Shown here: positions 7,506-16,659 of the stretch, in pieces
How the letters are laid out: each line of letters begins with the position of its first letter
Position numbering within the stretch: the stretch's first letter is position 1
Source: an uncultured Clostridia bacterium
GTDB taxonomy: Bacteria; Bacillota; Clostridia; Peptostreptococcales; Anaerovoracaceae
Direction of reading: 5' to 3'
Assembly (NCBI GenBank): GCA_934256595.1
Contig: CAKQOW010000013.1
Span: forward strand, 1-46,097
DNA length: 46,097 nt
Program-made: the position numbers and the translations under genes
Notes under the pieces: model-generated
Told to the model about the DNA's origin: nothing
Seen by the model: only the letters and a program-made list of their open reading frames with translations
Databases searched by the model: none

Positions 7506-10007
7506 TTGAAAAGGGGATTATCATTTTTTATATCAGTTATTATGGTTTTAGTTTTAGTGCCTTCATATGTTTTTGCAGAAGAAGACTATGGAGATTTTGA
7601 CCAGAGAGAAGAGCTCATTTCACCGGGAGGGAATACGGAGGGACCGCCGCGAGAGCCGGAGGAGCAGCTGTGCAGAGTAATACTTTCGGGAAATAAAAGC
7701 ATATCAGTGACGGTAAACAGCGAATATGACGGCTCGGGCAAGGAGCTTATACCTGATGAAACAGGAGAATATGCACTCGCAAAGGGAATTTACAGCTATT
7801 GTATCGAAAGTGAGGGATATTACAAGCTGAGAAAAATATTCATCATAACCGATGAGGATATAGCTGCCGGCAGCAAGGTGATTACGATTAAGCCCGAGAG
7901 AATTACAGGTCAGGGATATGAGCCTTATCTGAGCACGTATTCGTGGAATGACGAAATCGAAAACAGCCTGTTTTCCTTATCCGGACTGAAAGGCTATTCA
8001 CAGGTTTATACACCTGCCTTTTATTCTGGAAAGAGAGGCCAGCAGGTTACAACAGCCTCTGAGAGAAATTCCTATGTAAGCAGAATGGCCGCATCATCTT
8101 CATATATGTATGTATATTATCTTGATGAAGCACGGAGAATTCCCGTAGTATTTTTTACGACTTCAAATCTCTTGGGAATTTCAGATATACGGGAAGCTGC
8201 AAGGAAAATGGCTTTAAACGGTAAGACGACGGTTTTTTATCAGGCACAGATGCATGGCAACGAACCTGCAGCGGGAGAGGGCGCTCTGGCTGTCATATCC
8301 TCTCTTACGGGAAGCTACGGACATAAGCTGGCATCAGAGCTTAACATGTATATAATTCCATGTATGAACCCGGATGCGTCAGAACAGTTCAGAAGAAGCG
8401 CAGCAGGCGGCAGAAATTTAAACAGAGACAGTCTGTATCTAGAAAGCAGCGAGATTATAGATGTGCATAACCTGTATAATATTATTATGCCTGAGGTCGT
8501 AATAGACGGACATGAGTGTTCCAGAGGAATGAACATTTCCAATGAGGGTGTCATAGAATTTCTTGACGACATAAAAATATCCGCAGCCTACAATCTTAAT
8601 ACAGACAGCCGTATAAACAGCGAGGCGCAGGACATGACTGATTATGCCATTGAGCAGTGCAGCAGAGCGGGGCTTAGGGCATACGACTACGGCGCAAGCG
8701 TCAACAATACTATTTCCAGAGTCTATTACGGGCTGTACGGAAGCTGTTCTGTGCTTGTGGAGAGTACAGGAATAGCCATAGGCAAAGACCACTTTGAGCG
8801 CAGAGTTTTTTCGCAGCATACGGCGGTGAAAGCTCTGCTTGACAGAGTATATGAAAATGCAGACAGTATAAAGGATATGGTTTCCTCTGCAAGAAGCAGC
8901 ATCATAGCCAAAGGAGCGAAGTTTGACAGCAGCAACAGATTTATCTTAAAGCACGGTATGTCATACAAAAACGGATATATCCTGCCAAGACCAAGCTTTA
9001 ATATAGACGGAACTGTAGCGGACGCTGCAAAAACCGGCACCTATTATAAATATGATACTGCGCTTAAAAGCCGCGCGCTTCCGACGTCATATATAATTCC
9101 AAAGACAGCCTCGAAAGCAGCAGGCGCTGTCAGAAAGCTTGAGCAAAACGGCATTTCATATTTTGAGATAGCACCCGGCTCAAGGCTTACCGCAAGGCAG
9201 TTTTCGGGTACGGCTTCCAAGACAGTTCTCAAAAATGCTGCTGCGGTAACTTTCTCAAAAGGCGCCTATGTAATACCTATGAATCAGGCGGGAGCCAAGG
9301 TAATAGCCGCCTGTCTTGAGCCTGATGTCAGTGACACATCGGGTTACAAGGGGTCATTTGTGCAGTCGGGACTTCTTAAAATCAGCAATATATACAGGTT
9401 TACCGGGAGCAATCCGTCTGTAAATATGGACAGGTATATAACAAAGGGAAAACAGCTCATAACTGCCGAAATCAGAACAGGCAGCAGTTTTGAGACAAGC
9501 GATAAGGAATTTGATATCAACGCTTCCTGCAGGTACGGAGAATTATTCTATGAGTCGGACAATGAGAATGTTGTTTCCGTAGACAGCAGCGGACATGCGG
9601 TAATTAACGGAGCAGGCAGGGCAAAGATAAAGGTTACTGCGCCTGCGATATATAACTATGCAAAGACAATAAAAACCTTTAACATTACCGTCAGACCTGA
9701 TACTGTAAAGATTTTATCTCTGACAGGTACGGCGAAGACTGCAACCGTTTCGTGGAAGCAGGCTGAAAGCTCCGCAGGATATCAGATAAGATATTCGTTA
9801 AAATCAAATATGAAAAACAGCAGGGTTTGCAGTGTTAAAAAGAGCATCACAAAGAAAAAGCTGACAGGGCTAAAAGCCGATACGGGATATTATGTTCAGC
9901 TAAGGTCATATGTGAAAACAGATGACGGCAGGAAAATCTACAGCTTGTGGTCAGATAAAAAGAAGATTAAGACTGAGAAAGTCAAAACCGCAAAGAAAAA
10001 ATCATAA
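7506..10007 (+). CDS. Secreted M14 family zinc carboxypeptidase with Ig-like and fibronectin-III domains
   Basis: This 833-residue exported peptidase or amidase has a signal peptide at about 1-24, ending VFA. The M14 catalytic domain lies at about 190-440, with zinc ligands H250 and E253 (HGNE) and H336 (DGHE), substrate-binding NLNRD (Asn/Arg near 307) and catalytic E419 (VLVEST). All key residues are intact. A bacterial Ig-like (BIG2-type) domain is suggested at about 640-735 (SDNENVVSVDSSGHAVINGAG), then a fibronectin-III-like domain at 738-820 and a Lys-rich tail. The start is TTG, 8 bases after AAAGGAG. It probably trims peptides or murein stems outside the cell; the substrate is unknown. 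It is monocistronic and ends at a hairpin shared with the convergent gene. Confidence 0.85.
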   Translation: MKRGLSFFISVIMVLVLVPSYVFAEEDYGDFDQREELISPGGNTEGPPREPEEQLCRVILSGNKSISVTVNSEYDGSGKELIPDETGEYALAKGIYSYCIESEGYYKLRKIFIITDEDIAAGSKVITIKPERITGQGYEPYLSTYSWNDEIENSLFSLSGLKGYSQVYTPAFYSGKRGQQVTTASERNSYVSRMAASSSYMYVYYLDEARRIPVVFFTTSNLLGISDIREAARKMALNGKTTVFYQAQMHGNEPAAGEGALAVISSLTGSYGHKLASELNMYIIPCMNPDASEQFRRSAAGGRNLNRDSLYLESSEIIDVHNLYNIIMPEVVIDGHECSRGMNISNEGVIEFLDDIKISAAYNLNTDSRINSEAQDMTDYAIEQCSRAGLRAYDYGASVNNTISRVYYGLYGSCSVLVESTGIAIGKDHFERRVFSQHTAVKALLDRVYENADSIKDMVSSARSSIIAKGAKFDSSNRFILKHGMSYKNGYILPRPSFNIDGTVADAAKTGTYYKYDTALKSRALPTSYIIPKTASKAAGAVRKLEQNGISYFEIAPGSRLTARQFSGTASKTVLKNAAAVTFSKGAYVIPMNQAGAKVIAACLEPDVSDTSGYKGSFVQSGLLKISNIYRFTGSNPSVNMDRYITKGKQLITAEIRTGSSFETSDKEFDINASCRYGELFYESDNENVVSVDSSGHAVINGAGRAKIKVTAPAIYNYAKTIKTFNITVRPDTVKILSLTGTAKTATVSWKQAESSAGYQIRYSLKSNMKNSRVCSVKKSITKKKLTGLKADTGYYVQLRSYVKTDDGRKIYSLWSDKKKIKTEKVKTAKKKS

Positions 10008-10011
10008 TAAT

Positions 10012-10044
10012 AAGGCTTCCCAAAATGTAAATAAGGGAAGCCTT
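10012..10044. terminator. Bidirectional terminator between convergent genes
   Basis: A perfect 10-bp stem (10012-10021 with 10035-10044) lies between the peptidase gene and the convergent CoA-transferase gene. TTTAAAA follows on the plus strand and a T-rich stretch follows on the minus strand, so it can serve both. Confidence 0.75.
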
Positions 10045-10051
10045 TAAAACG

Positions 10052-11629
10052 CTATTTTTTGAGTGTTACTTTCATAAGCTCAGGTCTGAAAAGTCTTTCG
10101 TCCATGGTTTTAAGCTCGGGTGATATTGCAGGTCTGAACTCCATTTTTGCAAATATATCTTTTTCAATGTCTATGCCGGGCGCAGTTTCAATCAGCGTCA
10201 GCCCATGCTCTGTAAGAGTAAATACAGCGCGCTCTGTAATATAGAAAACTTTCTGAGTGCCTTTTTCAAGAGAATATCTGCCCGAAAAGGTGATGTGGTC
10301 CACATTTTTTTTGAATTTGATATGCGGTCCGTCCTGAACTATATTGAGCCTGCCGTTTTCAATCCGTATGTCTTTTTTGCCGGCAGTAAACGTGCCGAGG
10401 AAGCATACGGTTTTGGCGCCCTGAGTGATATTTATAAAGCCGCCGGGGCCTGTAACCTTGCCGGCAAACCTTGAAACATTGACGTTGCCGTGCATATCTG
10501 TTTCAGCAGCGCCGACGCAGGCAAAATCTATGCCGCCGCCGTCATACAGATCAAATATATCAGGCTGCTTGAGTATTGCAGTAGGGTTATAGGCGGCTCC
10601 TGTTGCAATTCCGGGAGCGGGAACCCCTCCGATAACTCCGGACTCGATGCTTGAGTAAACCTGCTGTATCAGGCCTTCTTCATTGAGCACGCCTGATACG
10701 TCCATTGAAATACCTATGCCTAAATTAATAAAGTCATTTTCGTGAAGCTCAAATATGCTTCTTCTGCATATAACCTTGTCAGCACAAAGGGGCATTGCCT
10801 TGATACTTTCAAAAGGAACTCTCTCGTGACCGCTCCATGAGGGAATGGGTTTGCAGTCGCCTATAAAATGCTGACCTGTGTTTTCTGGTCTTCCCACGAT
10901 TACATAATCCACAAGAGCAGCGGGAAGCTTTATCTTCTGAGGGTGCAGTGAGCCTGCCTCCACCATTTCATCAACCTGTACCATAACTATGCCGCCCGAA
11001 TTTTTGGCTGCCGCGGCCATTTCGTACTGCTCTATATGAAGCGCCTCGTTTTCAAGTGATATGTTTCCGTCAGCGTCGGCAATACTGCCCTTGACAATAG
11101 CCACATCAAGAGGAAACGCAGGGTAGAACAGATAATCCTCTCCAGCAAGTTTAACAAGACTTACAACCTCATCGCCGCTGTCATATGCAGCCCTGTTTAT
11201 TCTGCCTCCGTCTACACGAGGGTCTACAAATGTATGCATTCCCACTTTGGTTATTACACCGGGTTTGCATGAGGTTATGGCTCTCATCATATTTGCCAGA
11301 ACTCCCTGAGGTATCATAAAGGTAGGAAAGGCATTGTTCATTATCAGCGGATATACCTTATTGGCAAGACTCAGATTGCTGCATAGAAGCCTTCTCATCA
11401 GTCCCTCGTGGGCAAGATGGTTCATGCCTCTGTTTTTGCCGTCACCGCCGACACCTGCAACATTTACGACAGAAATATTGCGGGGGTGCCTGTCACTGAT
11501 ATATCTGTTTTCGATTTCAGTAAGTATATCATCGGCAAGACAGAAACTGATAAATCCGTTTATGCCTACTGTGGAATTGTCTTTTATCATCGCCGCCGCC
11601 TCAGCGGCAGTAATAAATTTTGCTGTCAT
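10052..11629 (-). CDS. Acyl-CoA:acetate/propionate-type CoA-transferase (fused alpha and beta parts)
   Basis: This 525-residue cytoplasmic enzyme moves CoA between short-chain acids. Both halves of a family I CoA-transferase are in one chain, as in propionate CoA-transferase and YdiF. The N-terminal half has the oxyanion-type GINGF and GVGGDGKNRG loops. The C-terminal half has the active glutamate at E329 (IESGVIGG) and the glycine-rich LGIGI and GGGIDFACVGAAE segments. Length fits Pct (about 520). It is last in a three-gene operon after a crotonase (10-base gap) and a permease, which argues for activation of an imported acid rather than general acetate recycling. Substrate preference cannot be read from sequence. 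Confidence 0.9.
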   Translation of the reverse strand: MTAKFITAAEAAAMIKDNSTVGINGFISFCLADDILTEIENRYISDRHPRNISVVNVAGVGGDGKNRGMNHLAHEGLMRRLLCSNLSLANKVYPLIMNNAFPTFMIPQGVLANMMRAITSCKPGVITKVGMHTFVDPRVDGGRINRAAYDSGDEVVSLVKLAGEDYLFYPAFPLDVAIVKGSIADADGNISLENEALHIEQYEMAAAAKNSGGIVMVQVDEMVEAGSLHPQKIKLPAALVDYVIVGRPENTGQHFIGDCKPIPSWSGHERVPFESIKAMPLCADKVICRRSIFELHENDFINLGIGISMDVSGVLNEEGLIQQVYSSIESGVIGGVPAPGIATGAAYNPTAILKQPDIFDLYDGGGIDFACVGAAETDMHGNVNVSRFAGKVTGPGGFINITQGAKTVCFLGTFTAGKKDIRIENGRLNIVQDGPHIKFKKNVDHITFSGRYSLEKGTQKVFYITERAVFTLTEHGLTLIETAPGIDIEKDIFAKMEFRPAISPELKTMDERLFRPELMKVTLKK

Positions 11630-11639
11630 TTCTCTGTCC

Positions 11640-12416
11640 TTATCTGTTGTTGAATTTAATATTTTTCTCTTTGTTTATAAAGGCAAGCATACCTGTTCTG
11701 CGATCCTCTGTTTCAAAGGTTTTTGCAAACAGTCCGCGCTCTGCAAGGCAGCCCTCTGCCGTTATGGTGTTTTCTGAATAAGCTATGGCTTTTTTTGCAA
11801 GACGCACTGCAGGCTGCGCATTTTTACAGATTGCCTCAGCAAGAGAAAGAGCCGAGGATTTAAGCTCGTTAACCGGAACAACTCTGTTTACAAGACCCAT
11901 ATCAAAAGCCTCATCGGACCTGATATGTTTGCCTGTGAATATCAGCTCCTTTGCTCTGCTGCTTCCTATGATTTTCGGAAGCCTCTGGGTTCCGCCTGCG
12001 CCGCATATTGTGCCAAGACCTGTTTCTGTAAGTCCCATTACGGCTGTATCGGCCGCAATGCGTATATCGCAGGCAAGGGCAAGCTCAAGCCCGCCTCCGA
12101 AAGCGCAGCCGTTTATTGCAGCTATTGTAGGGATCTGCAGGTTTTCGATTTTGAGATTGAGATAACTGCCAAGCGCAGACCATTCATATATCTCTTCACT
12201 GTCCTTGTCAATCATTTCACGTATATCTGCCCCTGCCGAAAAGGCCTTGCCTGTTCCCGTAAATATCAGAACATATATATCGGGGTCAGATAAAGCGTCA
12301 TCAATCAGCCGGCTGATGCTTTCTATAAATTCGGTGTTGAGACAGTTCATATCCCGCTCTTTATTAAAGGTGATAATACCCGTATTATTATTCTTTTCAA
12401 AAATTATATCATTCAT
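11640..12416 (-). CDS. Enoyl-CoA hydratase/crotonase family protein
   Basis: This 258-residue enzyme of the crotonase fold likely interconverts a 3-hydroxyacyl-CoA and an enoyl-CoA, for example 3-hydroxybutyryl-CoA and crotonyl-CoA. Oxyanion-hole segments are at AFSAGADI (58-65) and GCAFGGGLE. The two catalytic glutamates of hydratases are at E111 (GGGLE) and E131 (TETGLG), with the usual spacing of 20. GAGGTQRLP follows. Having both glutamates favours a hydratase over an isomerase or hydrolase. It lies between the permease and CoA-transferase genes on one transcript. The chain length of its substrate is unknown. Confidence 0.9.
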   Translation of the reverse strand: MNDIIFEKNNNTGIITFNKERDMNCLNTEFIESISRLIDDALSDPDIYVLIFTGTGKAFSAGADIREMIDKDSEEIYEWSALGSYLNLKIENLQIPTIAAINGCAFGGGLELALACDIRIAADTAVMGLTETGLGTICGAGGTQRLPKIIGSSRAKELIFTGKHIRSDEAFDMGLVNRVVPVNELKSSALSLAEAICKNAQPAVRLAKKAIAYSENTITAEGCLAERGLFAKTFETEDRRTGMLAFINKEKNIKFNNR

Positions 12417-12428
12417 AGTTTTTAATCC

Positions 12429-13736
12429 TTATCCTAACAGTATACACAGCGGCAGCGCAATCAGCATGGTGCAGGACAGCGGTATTACAAGACAGGAAAC
12501 AAAATTATATTTGTATGACTGCTTGTGTGTTGCGTGACATACCGCAAATACCGAAACTATTGAGCCGTTCCATGGCACTGAGTCAAGTCCTCCGCAGCCG
12601 TCTGCGCAAAGTCTGTGTATAAAGCCCAGATTGTACCCTTGAGCCGCGTACTGATTAAATGTGTCTCCGAGGGTTTCATATACAAGAGATATACCGCCCG
12701 AAGCAGAGCCTAATATTCCCGAGAATATATTTGCTCCTACTGCCGCCACAACGTACGGATTGGCATCCGAGCTCATAAGCATATCCGTTGCAAAGCTGTA
12801 GAATGAAGCTCCTTTGATTACAGAGCCTACGCCTACTATAGCCGCCGTATTCATTATTATTGTTATTGATGAAACCGCCGCATCGTTAAACATCCTGAGC
12901 ATTTCTTCCTTAGGCAGGTATTTCCAGAAAAGCGCCAGCGCCAGCAGTATGCCAAGCAGCAGACATATGATTATATCAAGCTTTGTGAGGTTGAATATGA
13001 GAAGCACAAATGCAATGGGTATCAGAGATATAATACCGCTTGGGGTATCGTCCTTTTCATCTACGCGTTTGACGCCCTCAGGCCACTGGAAATGTTCGCC
13101 GCGAAGTTTTGCTTTTTTGCCCTGTCTGTTCATATATACTATAATTCCGATAAACATTGCGGCAGCTCCCGCAAGACCGGGGATAAGTCCCGCATAGGCA
13201 GGTGTGCCCAGATACTCCATGGAAACGACATTCGGTATCTGAGGTGTGAATGGACCTGTCATTGCAAAGGTCCACATACCTGCGCAGACTATTGCAGGCA
13301 GCAGATAGGTAGGCAGGTCAGCCTCCTCAAACAGCTTCAGTGCAATAGGGTATACTGCAAATATGATTACAAAGCTGTTGATACCGCCGTAGCTTAATAT
13401 TGCTGCGGAAAGCATACATGCCAGCATACAGTATTTCGGTCCCAGTTTCTTTGATATTATCATTCCTATTTTGGCGGCGGCGCCGGAATTCTGATAGATA
13501 TTTCCGAAGATGTTGCCGAGAAGAAATATAAACACATATGATGTGAAAAATCCCGCAACTCCTGAAAGATAGGTTTCTGTAAGTCCGCTGAATACAGGGA
13601 TTTTACTTGTAAGACAGACTAAAACCGCTGCAAGCGGTCCGATTATAACGGGTGTTACTCTTTTGAATATCAGTACTGCCATTCCGGCAAGCGCACAGCA
13701 TATGCCGATGGCTGATGCAAGGGTTGATGAATCCAT
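12429..13736 (-). CDS. GntP-type carboxylate permease
   Basis: This 435-residue integral membrane protein has about 12 hydrophobic segments. Its overall pattern fits the GntP/ion-transporter group of proton symporters for gluconate, 3-hydroxybutyrate and related acids: an N-terminal GPLAAVLVCL helix, a TFAMTGPFTPQIPNV loop and a GSASGGISL re-entrant-like segment. It is first in the operon with a crotonase and a CoA-transferase, which suggests that a short-chain hydroxy or unsaturated acid is the cargo. ATG follows AAGGAGG by 5 bases on the minus strand. The family call is firm only at the level of an organic-acid permease. Confidence 0.75.
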   Translation of the reverse strand: MDSSTLASAIGICCALAGMAVLIFKRVTPVIIGPLAAVLVCLTSKIPVFSGLTETYLSGVAGFFTSYVFIFLLGNIFGNIYQNSGAAAKIGMIISKKLGPKYCMLACMLSAAILSYGGINSFVIIFAVYPIALKLFEEADLPTYLLPAIVCAGMWTFAMTGPFTPQIPNVVSMEYLGTPAYAGLIPGLAGAAAMFIGIIVYMNRQGKKAKLRGEHFQWPEGVKRVDEKDDTPSGIISLIPIAFVLLIFNLTKLDIIICLLLGILLALALFWKYLPKEEMLRMFNDAAVSSITIIMNTAAIVGVGSVIKGASFYSFATDMLMSSDANPYVVAAVGANIFSGILGSASGGISLVYETLGDTFNQYAAQGYNLGFIHRLCADGCGGLDSVPWNGSIVSVFAVCHATHKQSYKYNFVSCLVIPLSCTMLIALPLCILLG

Positions 13737-14138
13737 ATTGTCCTCCTTAAATTAGATACTTTTATGATACCACAAAATATGTAAAACAGTATATAACAGT
13801 AGCGTATTCAGCAAGATTGTTAACAGAATACGGCAGCTTAGATCAAATAAATACGTTATTATTATTGACTATACGGTTACAGTATACCTTAAAATATAGA
13901 TAAGGATATTGATATATTTACCTTAATGATCGTACAGTTTGCGGCGAACCATATGAACTGCCGCAGTATGTTTTATATTCTATAATCTGTTTTATTCTTA
14001 ATTTCATTACAGAATGTGATTCGTATATCTTTTGGAAAATCCGAATTTCTGAAGAGAAACTGGAAATCTGTTTTTGTGTAAATTCTGCACAATTTTTTGT
14101 CGTGGGGCAAATTATATAGAGCCTTAACGGAGGTGTTT
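13737..14138. other. 402-base divergent intergenic region
   Basis: No gene is seen. The region separates the minus-strand permease operon from the plus-strand symporter. It is AT-rich and holds a GTATTC...GAATAC repeat (13804-13831) and a TGCGGC...GCCGCA repeat (13940-13965). Either could be an operator, but both arms are only 6 bp. A TTGACT at 13865-13870 has only a poorly spaced -10. Confidence 0.4.
13764..13772 (-). promoter_or_regulatory. Extended -10 promoter candidate for the permease operon
   Basis: On the minus strand TGGTATCAT, an extended -10 (TGn plus TATCAT), lies 28 bases before the ATG. The -35 region at 17 bases is poor, so recognition would depend on the extended -10. Confidence 0.4.
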
Positions 14139-15554
14139 ATGAGGCTTAAATTAAAAACAAAAATTTTCTACGGTATAGGAGGACTTGGAGATTCCTCTCT
14201 ATACAATCTTTTTACGAATTTTATGCTGTTTTATCTTACCACAATAGTTGGAATAAAGCCTGTTGCAGGCGGGTTTATCGTAGCTTTCGGAACCATATGG
14301 GAGGCTATGTGCGGACCGTTTATAGGGCATTTTTCGGACAACTATGATTCTAAATACGGCAACCGCAAGCCATTTATGCTGGCGGCGGCAATACCAATCG
14401 GCATATGCACATCACTGCTGTTTACAAACATCAATGCGGCCTACAGTGTCAAGCTGGTATATTATACTATAATGGTAATGGTATTCTGGACACTGTTCAG
14501 CACATTCTTCATACCTTATCTTTCGTGGGGAGCGGAGCTTACCAGGGACTATGACGAGAGAACAGCGCTGAGATCGTATTCCTATGTATTTGATACTGTC
14601 GGAATGGTGGTTTCGATGGTAGTGCCGACTCTGTGCGTTGACTATTTTATGAATATGGGCAAAAGCGCTTCAACGTCATGGCAGTATATGGGCATACTCG
14701 TAAGCATTATAGGGTCTCTCGGTATTCTGCTGAGCGCATATAATATAAAGGAAACGGATAATCCCGACTATACCAAGCCTGTCAAAAGAAAAAGCATGTC
14801 CCTTGATTTTGTAAGGGAGATATTTGTTGAGTATAAGGATCTGACAAAGCTTAAATCTCTGCAGTATATCATCGCGGCAAGTATGATTTATCTGATTGCA
14901 AACGCCATTGCGGCAGGGGACAGAATGTATTATTTCACATATAATATGGGCTACAGCGGCTGGAAAATCACATTCCTGTTACTGCTGTTCACCTGTACGG
15001 GATTCGTATTCACCCCTATAATCAACAAGCTTTCAGCTCACTGGGACAAGAGAATAGTATACATAGGCTGTATGCTGCTTTCGGCAGTGCTGACTGTTGC
15101 ATTCAAGTTCATAGGTATAAACGGAATGGCTTCAATGTGCATATTTCTGGTGCAGTTTTCCATAGGAACGACAGTATACTGGCAGCTGATACCGGCGATG
15201 CTTTATGACGTATGCGAAGTGGACATGCTTTCCTGCGGCAGAGACAGAACAGGAAGCGTGGTATCGCTTCAGGCCATATCTGAAGCTGTGGCGGAGGCTG
15301 TGGGCGCGCAGAGCCTTGGCATAATTCTTCAGCTTGCGGGATTTAACGGAGAGGCTGCGGTACAGAGCGCAACAGCGCTTTTATGGGTCGAAAATTCCTT
15401 CGCCGTAATTCCTGCGCTGCTTATGATAGGCTCGGCATATATGATATACAGATATCCTGTTTCAAAGAGAGTATACAACGATGTGGTAAAAGCCATTGAA
15501 AGCAGGGAAGCGGGAATAATGCCCGATATGAAACAATTTGAAAGTCTTATGTAG
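14139..15554 (+). CDS. GPH family (MelB-like) sugar:cation symporter
   Basis: This 471-residue membrane transporter has about 12 helices and belongs to the glycoside-pentoside-hexuronide:cation symporter group. The cytoplasmic loop G-H-F-S-D-N-Y-D-S-K-Y-G-N-R-K-P-F-M-L matches the family signature (G-x-x-S-D-x-x-x-S-x-x-G-R-R-x-P). The C-terminal half keeps the V-W-Q-L-type segment (TVYWQLIPAMLYDVCE). ATG 14139 has ACGGAGGTG five bases ahead; an in-frame upstream TTG has no ribosome site. It is monocistronic, with no glycosidase next to it, so the sugar cannot be guessed. Confidence 0.88.
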   Translation: MRLKLKTKIFYGIGGLGDSSLYNLFTNFMLFYLTTIVGIKPVAGGFIVAFGTIWEAMCGPFIGHFSDNYDSKYGNRKPFMLAAAIPIGICTSLLFTNINAAYSVKLVYYTIMVMVFWTLFSTFFIPYLSWGAELTRDYDERTALRSYSYVFDTVGMVVSMVVPTLCVDYFMNMGKSASTSWQYMGILVSIIGSLGILLSAYNIKETDNPDYTKPVKRKSMSLDFVREIFVEYKDLTKLKSLQYIIAASMIYLIANAIAAGDRMYYFTYNMGYSGWKITFLLLLFTCTGFVFTPIINKLSAHWDKRIVYIGCMLLSAVLTVAFKFIGINGMASMCIFLVQFSIGTTVYWQLIPAMLYDVCEVDMLSCGRDRTGSVVSLQAISEAVAEAVGAQSLGIILQLAGFNGEAAVQSATALLWVENSFAVIPALLMIGSAYMIYRYPVSKRVYNDVVKAIESREAGIMPDMKQFESLM

Positions 15555-15562
15555 ATTTACGG

Positions 15563-15604
15563 CCGGAGACTGTAGTATATACGGTTTCCGGTGTGAAGTT
15601 TTTT
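15563..15604 (+). terminator. Intrinsic terminator after the symporter
   Basis: An 11-bp stem (15563-15573 with 15581-15591, two wobbles) with a 7-base loop, then six T ending at 15604. Confidence 0.8.
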
Positions 15605-15624
15605 GACTTAATTATATAACAATG

Positions 15625-15654
15625 TTGAAATGGCAGTAAGCAATAGTATATAAT
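15625..15654 (+). promoter_or_regulatory. Promoter for the prmA-rsmE operon
   Basis: TTGAAA at 15625-15630, an 18-base spacer and TATAAT at 15649-15654. It lies 36 bases before the prmA ATG. Confidence 0.6.
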
Positions 15655-15690
15655 ATTTCAAGCTATAAATTAAAACGAGGGAGAAATCAT

Positions 15691-16659
15691 ATGAAATATA
15701 TCGAAGCAAAAATATTTACAAACAGCAGAGGAGTCGAGGAGGTTACTGCAGAGCTTCTCAAGATGGGAATTGAGGGAGCTACAGTTGAGGACCCCGATGA
15801 AATCAAAAACATTATGGACAAAAAAGAGGGCTATGAGTGGGACTATGTTGACGAGAAAGCTTTTCCTGTAAACACAGAACACAAGGTTATAGTCTACTTT
15901 GACGACAGTGAGGAGGGCAGAGCGGCGCTTCAGCAGCTCAAGCTCAAGATGATGATGCTCAAGAGCAAGGAAATGGAGGGACTTTTCGGCTGGGACGTCA
16001 AGCTGGGCAGACTGTATGTTGAGGATAATATCGTTGACGATGAGGACTGGGTAGATAAATGAAAGGAATACTTCAAGCTTGCCAAAATCACAGACAGAAT
16101 AGTGATTAAGCCTACGTGGGAGGACTACGAGGCAGGTGAGAAGGAGCTTGTGATAGAGATAGATCCCGGTATGGCATTTGGTACGGGTACCCACGAAACA
16201 ACCTCAGGCTGCATACAGCTTATGGAAAAATATATGAAGCCGGGAGATAAGGTTCTTGATGTAGGCTGCGGCTCCGGCATACTTTCGATAGCGGCGGCGC
16301 TTCTTGGAAGCAGGGATATACTTGCAATAGACATAGACCCTGTTGCAGTCGAGGTAACTAAGGAGAACGTAGAGCTTAATAATGTATCGGAGTATGTGGA
16401 TACAAGATACGGCGATCTCACCAAAGGCGTATCCTACAGAGCCGATATTGTTGTCGCAAATCTTATGGCAGACCTTGTGATGATGCTGACAGAGGACGTG
16501 GCAAAGCATCTTGAGGACGGAGGCATATATATATCCTCAGGGATAATAGATTTCAAGGAAGATGAAGTGTGCGAAACTCTGAAACGCTGCGGATTTGAGA
16601 TTATAGAAATTCTGAAAAAAGGAGAATGGTGCACTGTTGCGGCCATACTTAAGCAGTAA
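15691..16659 (+). pseudogene. prmA: Ribosomal protein L11 methyltransferase gene interrupted by in-frame TGA
   Basis: PrmA trimethylates ribosomal protein L11 using S-adenosylmethionine. One frame runs from ATG 15691 (ribosome site GAGGGAG) to TAA 16657-16659, 322 residues against about 311 for Bacillus PrmA. It has a single TGA at codon 124 (16060-16062). The N-terminal L11-binding domain (1-123) ends DWVDK, and the rest begins KEYFKLAKI. The family has DW-x3-W-KxY there, so the TGA replaces the tryptophan of that motif by one G-to-A change. The methyltransferase domain is otherwise intact (VLDVGCGSGILSIAA, NLMADLV). GTG 16102 could start the second part alone, without the L11-binding domain. 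Outcomes are loss of function, low readthrough or a sequencing error. rsmE overlaps its end by one base. Confidence 0.88.

Noticed and set aside
13940..13965. TGCGGC/GCCGCA inverted repeat as a terminator or operator
   Set aside because: Only 6 bp with a 14-base loop and no T tract; could arise by chance.
16060..16062. UGA read as selenocysteine or tryptophan throughout
   Set aside because: No hairpin of the bacterial selenocysteine type follows the TGA, the site is a tryptophan position, and TGA ends ftsK and three small genes normally.
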